Shown piece after piece: positions 8,282 through 15,654 of a stretch of 25,066 nucleotides of DNA. The notes below the pieces were generated by a model that was not told the DNA's origin, did not search any database, and saw only the letters and a program-made list of their open reading frames with translations. Numbering within the stretch: position 1 is the stretch's first letter; the number at the start of each line of letters is the position of its first letter. Both the position numbers and the translations under genes were made by a program. The stretch is from RGIG3009 sp964389495. Lineage in GTDB: Bacteria > Bacillota > Clostridia > Oscillospirales > Acutalibacteraceae. Location of the stretch: NCBI GenBank assembly GCA_964389495.1, contig CAYMDU010000015.1, forward strand, positions 1-25,066, in the 5' to 3' direction.

Positions 8282-9948
8282 GCAAAAAAATATTTCGCTC
8301 GGTGATGGCGGTTGCGATGATTGTTTTGCTGGCGAGTTTGGTGTTCATCGGCGGGTTTTTATATGGCTATTTTAACAAGTCGCAGGCGCACCGGCTGAAA
8401 GAGGAATTGACACTGGCCGGCGCGGGAGTGGAACAGGCCGGCCTGGCGTATTTCGACAATTATCGGTCGGACACTTTTCGGTTCACGGTGATTGCAAGCG
8501 ACGGGGCGGTTTTGTACGATTCCAAAGTGGAAAACGGTACCATGGAAAACCATCTTGACCGCAAGGAAATTCGCGAAGCGTTGCAAAACGGAAGTGGCAG
8601 CAGCTCGCGCTACTCCGAAACGCTGACCGAGCGAACTTTTTATGAAGCGGTTCGCCTGAACAACGGAATGGTGCTTCGCATTTCGACCACGCAGGTGACG
8701 ATTGCCACCTTGATTGTCGGAATGTCTCCGGCACTGTGTGCGATTGTGCTGTGTTCGGTTGTTATTGCGATTGTTCTTTCGCAAAGCACCACCAAAAGCA
8801 TTGTAAGGCCGTTGGAAGTGTTGGATTTGGAGCACCCCGACGATAACGACACCTACGAAGAATTAACACCGCTTTTGTCCAAATTAAGCTGTCAGCGCAA
8901 GCAAATCGAATGGCAAATGCGGGAGTCGCAACGGCAATCCGACGAATTTGAACAGATTACCGCTTCCCTGAACGAAGGGCTGGTGTTGCTGGATAAAAAA
9001 GGAACGGTTATCAGCATTAACAACGCTGCCCAAAAACTTTTTAACACGGGCCGGGAAGTGAAAGGGCACAGCTTTTTGATGGTGGATCGCAGCACGGCCA
9101 TGTTCAAAGCCGTGAACCGCGCGTTGGCGGGAGAGCACAACGAATTTCGCGAGGAGCGAAACGGCCGGGAATATCAGTTTATGATAACGCCCACCGTGTT
9201 GGAGGAAACAGTAGGCGGTGCAGTGGTGTTGTGCATTGATGTTTCCGATTCGGTTTTTGCAGAACGCAACCGCCAAGAATTTACAGCCAATGTGTCACAC
9301 GAATTGAAAACGCCGCTTCAATCCATTATCGGCAGCGCCGAACTTTTGGAAAACGGACTTGTGAAGCCGGAGGATACCAAACGGTTTGTGGGCAATATCA
9401 AGGATGAAGCCACCCGCTTGGTGTTGCTTATCAACGACATTATTCGTTTGTCACAGCTGGACGAACAAGCAAAATTGCCGGTGGAAGCGGTGGATTTGTA
9501 TGCGGAAGCCAACGAAGTGGCCGGCGTACTTTCGGCGTCGGCTGCCCAACACCAGGTGGCGCTTTCGGTTATCGGTGAGCCGTGTATCGTGAACGGCGTG
9601 AAGCGGTATCTTTACGAGATTATCTACAATCTGTGCGACAATGCCATTCGGTATAACCGCGTGGGCGGTCGGGTTGAGATTTCGGCGAAAAAAGAAAACG
9701 GGGATGCCGTTCTTACCGTGAGTGACACGGGAATTGGCATACCCGCCGAGCATCAGGGCCGCATCTTTGAACGGTTTTACCGGGTGGATAAGAGCCATTC
9801 CAAAGAAACGGGCGGCACGGGGCTGGGACTGTCTATTGTGAAACATGCCGCAGCCTGTTGTGGTGCCACCGTTCGGTTGGAAAGCAAGGAAAACAGCGGA
9901 ACCGTTGTGACGGTGGTTTTTAGCGAGTGCGGCGAAAATCGGGCTTGA
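8278..9948 (+). CDS. phoR: PhoR-type sensor histidine kinase
   Basis: A 556-residue membrane kinase. It has TM1 (about 8-30), an extracytoplasmic loop (31-141), TM2 (about 142-168), a short linker without a clear HAMP domain, a PAS domain (about 222-325, with LNEGLVLLDKKGTVISINNA), HisKA with the phospho-acceptor His341 in FTANVSHELKTPLQSI, and a HATPase_c domain: N box NLCDNAIRYN (451-460), G1 DTGIGIP (483-489), F box RIFERFYR (495-502) and G2 GGTGLGLSI (512-520). The TM-PAS-HisKA-HATPase layout is that of PhoR. In other Firmicutes the phoPR pair is often elsewhere or upstream of pst; here it lies downstream. Confidence 0.92.
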   Translation: MSKKIFRSVMAVAMIVLLASLVFIGGFLYGYFNKSQAHRLKEELTLAGAGVEQAGLAYFDNYRSDTFRFTVIASDGAVLYDSKVENGTMENHLDRKEIREALQNGSGSSSRYSETLTERTFYEAVRLNNGMVLRISTTQVTIATLIVGMSPALCAIVLCSVVIAIVLSQSTTKSIVRPLEVLDLEHPDDNDTYEELTPLLSKLSCQRKQIEWQMRESQRQSDEFEQITASLNEGLVLLDKKGTVISINNAAQKLFNTGREVKGHSFLMVDRSTAMFKAVNRALAGEHNEFREERNGREYQFMITPTVLEETVGGAVVLCIDVSDSVFAERNRQEFTANVSHELKTPLQSIIGSAELLENGLVKPEDTKRFVGNIKDEATRLVLLINDIIRLSQLDEQAKLPVEAVDLYAEANEVAGVLSASAAQHQVALSVIGEPCIVNGVKRYLYEIIYNLCDNAIRYNRVGGRVEISAKKENGDAVLTVSDTGIGIPAEHQGRIFERFYRVDKSHSKETGGTGLGLSIVKHAAACCGATVRLESKENSGTVVTVVFSECGENRA

Positions 9949-10013
9949 TTTTGCAACCGGTGGATTGGCTTGCCGTTTTGGTGCCCATACTGTGGGCGAA
10001 AGGGTGTGAACCG

Positions 10014-10601
10014 ATGAAACGGTGGTCAAAAGCGGTGGTGGGCAGTGTGGCGGTGTGTTTGCTTTTGCAAATGTGCGCGTTTGCCGGCAACAGCGAAGGA
10101 ATTCGGGAACGGGTGGTTCGGTTGCATGTGCTGGCCCATTCCGACAGCGAGGACGAACAGGCGCTTAAACTGAAAGTGCGGGATGCGGTGGCGCAGGAAG
10201 CTGCCGTACTGGTGGGAAACGAAACGCAGCGGGAAGCGATGCTGGCTTGCTTGCGTGACAATTTGCCGCGGCTGCGGGAAACGGCGCAGCGGTGTGTGGA
10301 CGAAGCCGGGTATGCGCACACGGTGAAAGCGGAGCTGACGGCCATGTATTTTACCACGCGGGAATACGACAGCGGCACCTATCCAGCCGGTGTTTACGAT
10401 GCATTGCGCATCACCATTGGCGATGGGGCCGGGCGCAACTGGTGGTGTGTACTGTATCCGCCGTTGTGTGTGGCGGCTTCCACCCGCGCGGTTACCGCCG
10501 AACAAGTGTTAACCGACGGGCAGTTGGCGGTGGTGAACACACCGAAGTATGCGGTACGATTTAAGTTGGTTGAATGGTGGGAACGCTTGGTATCATCATA
10601 A
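10014..10601 (+). CDS. spoIIR: Stage II sporulation protein R
   Basis: A 195-residue exported protein. The signal sequence is residues 1-24 (basic start, hydrophobic 8-22, ending AFAGN). The mature part matches SpoIIR: VVRLHVLAHSDSEDEQALKL (34-53), KVRDAV, the central YDSGTYPAGVYDALRITIG (118-136) and the signature GRNWWCVLYPPLC (140-152). SpoIIR is made in the forespore, crosses to the intermembrane space and triggers SpoIIGA to process pro-sigma-E. The start at 10014 is chosen because AAAGGGTG precedes it and it yields the signal peptide; the frame is open upstream into the kinase gene. The gene sits 65 bases after phoR in the same direction. Confidence 0.9.
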   Translation: MKRWSKAVVGSVAVCLLLQMCAFAGNSEGIRERVVRLHVLAHSDSEDEQALKLKVRDAVAQEAAVLVGNETQREAMLACLRDNLPRLRETAQRCVDEAGYAHTVKAELTAMYFTTREYDSGTYPAGVYDALRITIGDGAGRNWWCVLYPPLCVAASTRAVTAEQVLTDGQLAVVNTPKYAVRFKLVEWWERLVSS

Positions 10602-10611
10602 GAGCGGGCAA

Positions 10612-10639
10612 AAAAGAAACCTGCCGCTTTGGCGGCAGG
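10612..10639 (-). terminator. Terminator between convergent spoIIR and phosphofructokinase genes
   Basis: Perfect 8-bp stem CCTGCCGC (10620-10627) with GCGGCAGG (10632-10639) and a four-base loop. On the minus strand it is followed by a T-rich tail (TTTCTTTTTT), right after the phosphofructokinase stop. On the plus strand the T-tract is weaker, so it may serve both genes but best fits the minus strand. Confidence 0.85.
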
Positions 10640-10646
10640 CTTTGCG

Positions 10647-11870
10647 CTATTTTTGGTAGATGTGGCGGGGCAATCCGTTGATGTACAGGGGCGGCAACTC
10701 GGACTGGATGAGCGGACGGGCGTATTGCAGGAAATCGGCGGTTATGCCGAATTCGTTTTGGTTGATCCAATCAAGCGGCACGGTTTTTTCTTGGTTGGCA
10801 ACGGCATGGATATCGTGCATTTCGGTTTCGCAGCAGTAAGGGACGTTGCTCAACCGTTTAAGGGCCACCATTTCACCGGTGCAACCTTCGGCGGCGGCCA
10901 TTACGGCGGCACCGCCGACACGGTAGGCTTCTTCGATGTCGGTAAGGCTGGCCATGTGAGAGGCGCAACGCTGCAAGGTGGACAGCTCAATGGCACGGGA
11001 TTTAACATGCAGTTTCGATGCGATGCAGCCGCTGAGGAACTGGGCGGTGCCGGTGAGGTTCTTGTGGCCGAACACATCCCGGCCCACGGTATCGTCGGCC
11101 AATTCGCAAACATAGCGGCCGTCGGCCAGCTTGATGCCTTCGGACACGGCAATCACCAACGGTTTTTTGGTGGTTTGCAGTGCCTCGATGCGTGCCAAAA
11201 AAGTGTCCATGGCAAAGGGAACTTCCGACATGCAAATCATGTCCACCCCTTCGCAGTCGTCGCCCTGTGCCAAAGCAGCGGCGGCGGTGAGCCAACCGGC
11301 GTTACGCCCCATGATTTCCACCACGGTGACGGCACGCAAATCGTAGATGGCGCAGTCACGCACCAATTCTTTGGCAACGGTGCCGATGTATTTGGCGGCA
11401 GAACCGTAGCCGGGGGTGTGGTCGGTGATCATCAGGTCGTTGTCGATGGTTTTGGGAATGCCCACAAACCGAACGGAACTGCCGATGCGGCGGCCGTAGT
11501 CGGACAGCTTGCAAATGGTGTCCATGCTGTCGTTTCCGCCAATGTAAAAGAACCAGCCGATGTCGAGCTTGTCCAACACGGAAAAAATGGTTTCGTAGTC
11601 GGTGGGGTCGGTGTCCATATTCGGCAATTTGTAGCGGCAGGAGCCAAGGTAGGAGGCAGGAGTGCGTTTGAGCAATTCCAGGTCCATTGCCGTGGGGAGC
11701 AGTTGCGAAAGGTCGACAACGCGCTCTTGCAGCAGCCCCTGAATACCGTTGCACATGCCGTATACGGTGCCGGCACCGCAATGGCGGCAAGTTTCCAGCG
11801 CACCTGCCAAGCTGGCGTTGATAACGGCGGTGGGACCGCCGCTTTGCCCGATGATTGCATTGTTAGCCAT
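10647..11870 (-). CDS. pfp: 6-phosphofructokinase, probably pyrophosphate-dependent
   Basis: A 407-residue phosphofructokinase, longer than the ~320-residue bacterial ATP-PFK. The N-terminus AIIGQSGGPTAVINASL is that of the long PFK group. Two residues that separate donors point to pyrophosphate: the loop is YIGGNDSMDT (109-118), with Asp where ATP enzymes have Gly (GGDGS), and the catalytic loop is IPKTIDND (138-145), with Lys where ATP enzymes have Gly (PGTIDND). MGRNAGW (187-193) is the sugar-phosphate site. The start at 11870 follows a good AAGGAGGA; an in-frame upstream ATG would place 22 residues inside a terminator hairpin. It is the last gene of the minus-strand sugar cluster, but separated from the aldolase gene by that terminator. 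It may act on fructose-6-phosphate in general glycolysis. Confidence 0.9.
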   Translation of the reverse strand: MANNAIIGQSGGPTAVINASLAGALETCRHCGAGTVYGMCNGIQGLLQERVVDLSQLLPTAMDLELLKRTPASYLGSCRYKLPNMDTDPTDYETIFSVLDKLDIGWFFYIGGNDSMDTICKLSDYGRRIGSSVRFVGIPKTIDNDLMITDHTPGYGSAAKYIGTVAKELVRDCAIYDLRAVTVVEIMGRNAGWLTAAAALAQGDDCEGVDMICMSEVPFAMDTFLARIEALQTTKKPLVIAVSEGIKLADGRYVCELADDTVGRDVFGHKNLTGTAQFLSGCIASKLHVKSRAIELSTLQRCASHMASLTDIEEAYRVGGAAVMAAAEGCTGEMVALKRLSNVPYCCETEMHDIHAVANQEKTVPLDWINQNEFGITADFLQYARPLIQSELPPLYINGLPRHIYQK

Positions 11871-11893
11871 GGTGAGTTCCTCCTTGTAATTGC

Positions 11894-11930
11894 CGAAAAA
11901 GACCGCAGGAAAGCCGACGCCTTCCTGCGG
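11894..11930 (-). terminator. Intra-cluster terminator between aldolase and phosphofructokinase genes
   Basis: Perfect 9-bp inverted repeat CCGCAGGAA (11903-11911) and TTCCTGCGG (11922-11930), loop of ten bases, followed on the minus strand by TCTTTTT. It begins ten bases after the aldolase stop. It should reduce read-through into the phosphofructokinase gene, or act as an RNA-stability/processing hairpin. Confidence 0.75.
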
Positions 11931-11939
11931 AAACAAGCA

Positions 11940-12776
11940 TTATGCTTTGCCTTCGGAGCCAAACAGCCGCATTTTTTCCATAACGGCCTGTTTGATGGTT
12001 TCCACTTTGAGATTGCGTGTGGCCAGATAGCCGAGTTGTTGTTCCAACCCTTGCTGCATGGCACGATCGCCCGCCAGACACAGGTCGGTGAAAATGTTGA
12101 CTTTGGCAATGCCGTCGCGAACGGTGTTGCGGAAATCGTCGTCGGACAGGCCGCTGCCGCCGTGCAGCACCAATGGGGTGTCGATGGCTGCACGAATGGC
12201 GCGCAGGCGCTCCAGGTTGAGTTGGGGTTTGGTTTTGTACACGCCGTGCGCGGTACCGATGGCCACCGCCAACGCATCGACGCCGGTGGTTTCCACATAG
12301 CGCCGGGCTTCTTCGGGGGTGGTGTACATATCGGTTAGTTGATTGTCGCCCGTGTCGGCGTTGCCGACATGGCCGATTTCCCCTTCCACGCTGGCACCGA
12401 AGCTGTGCGCGATTTTGACAATTTCGCAGGTGTCGGCTATGTTTTTCTCCGGATCGCCGGCGGAGCCGTCGAACATAACGGAGGAAAAGCCAAGTTGCAA
12501 TGCTTGCATGCAACGCGGGAAAGTGAGGCCGTGGTCGTAGTGCACCACAACCGGTACCGTGGCCCGCCGCGCCGCAGCCAAGATGGAGGGCGCAATGAGC
12601 GGCAAGTCGCCGTGGGGCAACAGTACTTCGGCGGTGCCGATGATCACGGGAGAACGTAACTCTTCGGCAGCGCGAATGACGGCTTCGAGCATGTCGGTGT
12701 CGGTGGTGTTGAACAAGCCGACGGCATAGTGCTCTTTTTGGGCGTGTGTTAAAACATCGTTTAATGTTACCAGCAT
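11940..12776 (-). CDS. Class II ketose-bisphosphate aldolase (FBA/GatY/KbaY family)
   Basis: A 278-residue zinc-dependent aldolase that splits a ketose bisphosphate to dihydroxyacetone phosphate and an aldehyde phosphate. Motifs seen from the ATG at 12776: catalytic Asp81 and zinc ligand His82 in VVHYDHGLTF, the VEGEIGHVG segment (130-138), zinc ligand His177 in AIGTAHGVY, His205 in LVLHGGSGL, and KVNIFTDL (225-232). The length matches FBA, GatY and KbaY. The stereochemistry (fructose versus tagatose) cannot be read. The start overlaps the end of the upstream kinase gene by ten bases, with GGAAGCGGGT as a weak ribosome binding site inside it, so translation is probably coupled. An upstream in-frame ATG adds six residues. 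Confidence 0.9.
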   Translation of the reverse strand: MLVTLNDVLTHAQKEHYAVGLFNTTDTDMLEAVIRAAEELRSPVIIGTAEVLLPHGDLPLIAPSILAAARRATVPVVVHYDHGLTFPRCMQALQLGFSSVMFDGSAGDPEKNIADTCEIVKIAHSFGASVEGEIGHVGNADTGDNQLTDMYTTPEEARRYVETTGVDALAVAIGTAHGVYKTKPQLNLERLRAIRAAIDTPLVLHGGSGLSDDDFRNTVRDGIAKVNIFTDLCLAGDRAMQQGLEQQLGYLATRNLKVETIKQAVMEKMRLFGSEGKA

Positions 12777-13753
12777 AGTGATACCCGCTTCCATTCTTTA
12801 CTTATATTACCGATTTTTTCTTTGGTTGTCAAGCCACTTGTGGCATCGGCGCTGCCAAGAGACACGGCAGCAGCAGCCGAAGCGAAAGACAGCAGCTCTT
12901 CGTCGGAGCTGTTTTCGTATAGCGACAGCAGGGCGGCGGCGCAAAACGCATCGCCGGCGCCGGTGGAACCTTGCAGGTAGGAAGGCGGAACTTCCAACGA
13001 GCCAACAGCGGAAAACCCGCTGTCGGACAGGCACACGGCACAGTCTCGACGATGAATGATTACCTTTTCCCGCACGCCCAAGGCACGCAGTTTTTCGGCA
13101 ATGGTGCGCAGGTTGCCGTTTGTCGGTTCCATGCCAGCCAATGCCCCGGCTTCGATTTCGTTTACGATGAGGTAGTCGGTGTGGGGCAGACAAGGCAACA
13201 CGGTGGCATAGCGGTTGGCATTTTCGCTCACCAAGTCGATGGAGGTTTTGATGCCGCGCCGCGTTGCTTCACGCAGGATGGCAACACCGTCGCCGTTGTC
13301 AACCGTGTCGAGGAGGAGCAGGTAGCCAAGGTGCAACATGCGGATATCCAGGGCATCAAAATCGATATCACGAAGACCGAAAGCGGCGTCGGCACCGGCA
13401 TAGGTAAAAAAGGTGCGCTGCCCGCCCGGAATACTCATTACCTGAGTGAAGCTGGTGGGCACATCGGCCATTTCCCGCAAGTGGGTGAGAATGCCGGCGG
13501 CGGCGAGGGTGTTGCGAACCAAGGCACCGTTGCTGTCGGTCCCGATGTTGCCGATGGCATGCACCGGCAACGACGGGGACATAGCTTTAAGGTCGAGAGC
13601 GACATTGGGAACACACCCGCCGAGCGCTTTGTTCAGGCGGCGGATTTTGGCCAGTTCACCGCAGGTGGGATACGCCTCGATTTCGCAAATGGTATCCACC
13701 AGCACGGTGCCGGCAACGGCAATGCCGCCACGGGAAACAGTGGGGTTGTTCAT
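12767..13753 (-). CDS. PfkB-family carbohydrate kinase
   Basis: A 328-residue ribokinase-fold kinase. The N-terminal motif is LNKALGGCVPNVALDL (40-55) and the ATP/anion-hole motif is GSTGAGDAFCAAAL (262-275) with catalytic base Asp268. The sugar specificity is not evident. Start ATG overlaps the stop of the preceding NagB-like gene by one base (TGATG), so these are translationally coupled. In the cluster it sits between an isomerase/deaminase-like enzyme and a bisphosphate aldolase, where a 1- or 6-phosphate kinase (tagatose-6-phosphate or fructose-phosphate kinase-like) would be needed. Confidence 0.88.
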   Translation of the reverse strand: MNNPTVSRGGIAVAGTVLVDTICEIEAYPTCGELAKIRRLNKALGGCVPNVALDLKAMSPSLPVHAIGNIGTDSNGALVRNTLAAAGILTHLREMADVPTSFTQVMSIPGGQRTFFTYAGADAAFGLRDIDFDALDIRMLHLGYLLLLDTVDNGDGVAILREATRRGIKTSIDLVSENANRYATVLPCLPHTDYLIVNEIEAGALAGMEPTNGNLRTIAEKLRALGVREKVIIHRRDCAVCLSDSGFSAVGSLEVPPSYLQGSTGAGDAFCAAALLSLYENSSDEELLSFASAAAAVSLGSADATSGLTTKEKIGNISKEWKRVSLCW

Positions 13754-14697
13754 CAGTTACACTCCGCTTCCAGCGGGCCGGCCAATTCTTTGAGGAAGAA
13801 CAGCTTGCCGGCCAAGGTGGGCATGTAGGTGGAAGTGATCCAGGTGGTTTTTTCGTGACGCAGGGTCATCCACAGCGACAGGCCTTGCCATTGCATGCCG
13901 CGACCCAGGGTGCCGTCGGCACCGCCGATGGCATAGTCGGCTTTCAGAAAAACACCGGGGCCGATGGTGTTGGCGCGACAGGGAACCAACGGTGTGCGGG
14001 ATTTGAAGCTGGTGAGTGCGTTTTGCTCCACCGTGAGCGGATGGATTTTGGCGCCCAAACGGTAGGGTTGCTTTTCCCACTCGTCGGGGGTGAATTCGGC
14101 GGCAAAAGTAGGCTCCCAGAACGCAATGTGGCACATTCTGCCGATGCCATACACCAGCACCAGCTTGGCGCCTTCGGCTTTGAGGGCGTCGATTTTGGCG
14201 GGGTAGGTGGGCAGGTTGTCGTGCGTGGCAAAGTTGCGTTGTGCGGGCGGCACGGTCAGCTCGCCAAGAGGGCCGAAGAAGGCCTGCTCCATGGCGTATT
14301 GGAAGGAGCCGGTGTTATCAGACGGCAGGGTGTTGCCTTCGCCGTCGGCCCATTCATCCATGTTGAAGGTGTAAACATGGTCGCAGGAAATGCCCCATTC
14401 CCGAATGAAATAAACCACCCATTTGTACATGCCCATGGGGCCAACGGGAAGGATAAACGCGATTTTTTCGCCGCGGTCTTTGGCTTGTTTGATTTGCAAG
14501 GCGATTTCGTGGCCCATGTAGGTTTCAAAATCGGACAGGCTATCGCACGGAATGGGCGTGAATGCGGGGTTCCAGTGAGGTTGGCGCGCGGTGATGGTTT
14601 CCGGAGCGTCGATGCAGGCATCGATTTTTTCAAAATCCCAGCCGGCGGGGTAGAAACCTTCGAGTGCAGAGCCTTTGACAGTTGAACGAAAATCCAT
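13753..14697 (-). CDS. Divergent NagB-like sugar-phosphate isomerase/deaminase
   Basis: A 314-residue protein with the glucosamine-6-phosphate deaminase/6-phosphogluconolactonase fold. Matching segments are AFILPVGPMGMYK (80-92, phosphate loop), TFNMDEW (110-116, the Asp114 base), YGIGRMCHIAFWEP (183-196, active-site His190 and Glu195) and NTIGPGVFLKADYAI (243-257). Canonical NagB has GxGxDGHIAFNEP; here the Asp is Met188 and the next Gly is Cys, so one catalytic acid is missing. It is also about 50 residues longer than E. coli NagB. It may be a deaminase with altered mechanism, an isomerase, or bind another sugar phosphate. AAGGAGAG precedes the ATG at 14697. Confidence 0.78.
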   Translation of the reverse strand: MDFRSTVKGSALEGFYPAGWDFEKIDACIDAPETITARQPHWNPAFTPIPCDSLSDFETYMGHEIALQIKQAKDRGEKIAFILPVGPMGMYKWVVYFIREWGISCDHVYTFNMDEWADGEGNTLPSDNTGSFQYAMEQAFFGPLGELTVPPAQRNFATHDNLPTYPAKIDALKAEGAKLVLVYGIGRMCHIAFWEPTFAAEFTPDEWEKQPYRLGAKIHPLTVEQNALTSFKSRTPLVPCRANTIGPGVFLKADYAIGGADGTLGRGMQWQGLSLWMTLRHEKTTWITSTYMPTLAGKLFFLKELAGPLEAECN

Positions 14698-14716
14698 GAT
14701 AATCTCTCCTTTTTAT

Positions 14717-14926
14717 GATTACGGCAGCAGCCGTTTGGTGGTACCTTTAAGATACACTTGACATTGGCGGANNNNNNNNNNNNNNNNNNNNNNNNNNNNN
14801 NNNNNNNNNNNNNNNNNNNNNNNNNNNNNNNNNNNNNNNNNNNNNNNNNNNNNNNNNNNNNNNNNNNNNNNCCACCACGCGGTCGCGTGCCTGGCGGTTG
14901 TTGTCGTAGATTTCCAAATCGTCGAA
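14717..14926. repeat. Second copy of the PIG-L tandem duplication, interrupted by the N gap
   Basis: Bases 14717-14771 are identical to 15170-15224, and 14872-14926 are identical to 15600-15654. Each identical flank is exactly 55 bases, ending at the gap on one side and at the first mismatch on the other. The duplication unit is therefore about 728 bases if the gap is restored to the length in the other copy. Confidence 0.9.
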
Positions 14927-15151
14927 CCCGCCGTGGATGATTTCAAAGCCGGCCATGGCAGCGCTGGTTTCTGCTTCCTTGGCGCGAATGGCGGTAAGTT
15001 CATCGGGCTGGATGATTTCGTGGCCTTGGTTGCCGCTGCACAATTGGCAGGTGACCACGCGGTCGCCGCGGGCCTTGCATTTAAGCAAGGTTCCGGCACA
15101 GGACATTTCCATGTCGTCGGGGTGACAGGAAATACACAGCACGGTATACAC
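14719..15151 (-). CDS. PIG-L family deacetylase, copy 2 (sequence gap inside)
   Basis: A zinc-dependent LmbE/PIG-L deacetylase, paralogue of the gene just upstream. It starts with GTG at 15151 (AAAGGAGGA ends seven bases earlier; an ATG between them is out of frame) and reads MYTVLCISCHPDDME, with His10 and Asp13 as zinc ligands. The C-terminal end is QCQVYLKGTTKRLLP, identical to copy 1. The 100 N hide the middle; restoring 375 bases as in copy 1 gives exactly 708 bases and 235 residues, so the gene is probably intact. PIG-L enzymes remove N-acetyl groups from GlcNAc-like sugars. The visible N-terminal part differs from copy 1 at several residues (for example TCQLC for VCHLS). Confidence 0.82.
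14772..14871. other. Assembly gap of 100 N
   Basis: The fixed length of 100 suggests a placeholder. The other PIG-L copy implies that the missing sequence is 375 bases (the counterpart of 15225-15599). Any reading frame across it is meaningless. Confidence 0.97.
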
Positions 15152-15169
15152 AGCATATCCTCCTTTTAC

Positions 15170-15654
15170 GATTACGGCAGCAGCCGTTTGGTGGTACCTT
15201 TAAGATACACTTGACATTGGCGGAACCCTTCGGCGTAGTCGGTGCCGCATTGGAAACCGCGGTAGCGGCAGCAGGTTTTCACCATGTCGGGGAAATCGAT
15301 GTGGTCGTGGTCGCGCATCCACACAATTTGCGATTCGTGGCAGTTGAGCATGCGCAACTTGGTGTCGATGTGGTCGGACACATCCACATACTCGGTGGGT
15401 ACAAAGCCCACGCCGGCCGAAGTGTCCATGTAGTAGATGGGGGTGAGGCGTGCGCGGCCGGACACACCGGTTTGGTAGTGCGGCAGAGTGGCGGCAAAAC
15501 ACGCATCGAACACCAGGCGCGAGGTGGCGTTGTGGTCGGGCATGTAGTCGTCGGGCGAGTGGGTGATGATGAAATCGGGGTCAACCTGTTTGATGATGTC
15601 CACCACGCGGTCGCGTGCCTGGCGGTTGTTGTCGTAGATTTCCAAATCGTCGAA
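15170..15654. repeat. First copy of the PIG-L duplicated segment
   Basis: Complete copy of the segment whose two ends flank the gap at 14772-14871. 110 of its 485 bases (55 at each end) can be compared directly and are identical. Beyond 15654 the copies differ at about 36 of 225 bases by my hand count. Confidence 0.85.

Noticed and set aside
10629..12338. A 569-codon open frame on the plus strand
   Set aside because: It lies antisense to two well-supported genes (phosphofructokinase and aldolase), crosses both their boundaries and the two terminators, and its product is His/Gly-rich with no recognisable domain. Codon bias of the real genes keeps the opposite frame open.
12971..14685. Long plus-strand open frames opposite the PfkB kinase and NagB-like genes
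   Set aside because: Shadows of the minus-strand genes, with low-complexity His/Gly-rich products and no start signals.
14719..15156. An ATG-started frame (beginning MLCIPCC) through the N gap
   Set aside because: Its start region is out of frame with the PIG-L motif SCHPDDM and it joins the true C-terminal end only because the gap is a placeholder of 100. The GTG at 15151 gives the real N-terminus.
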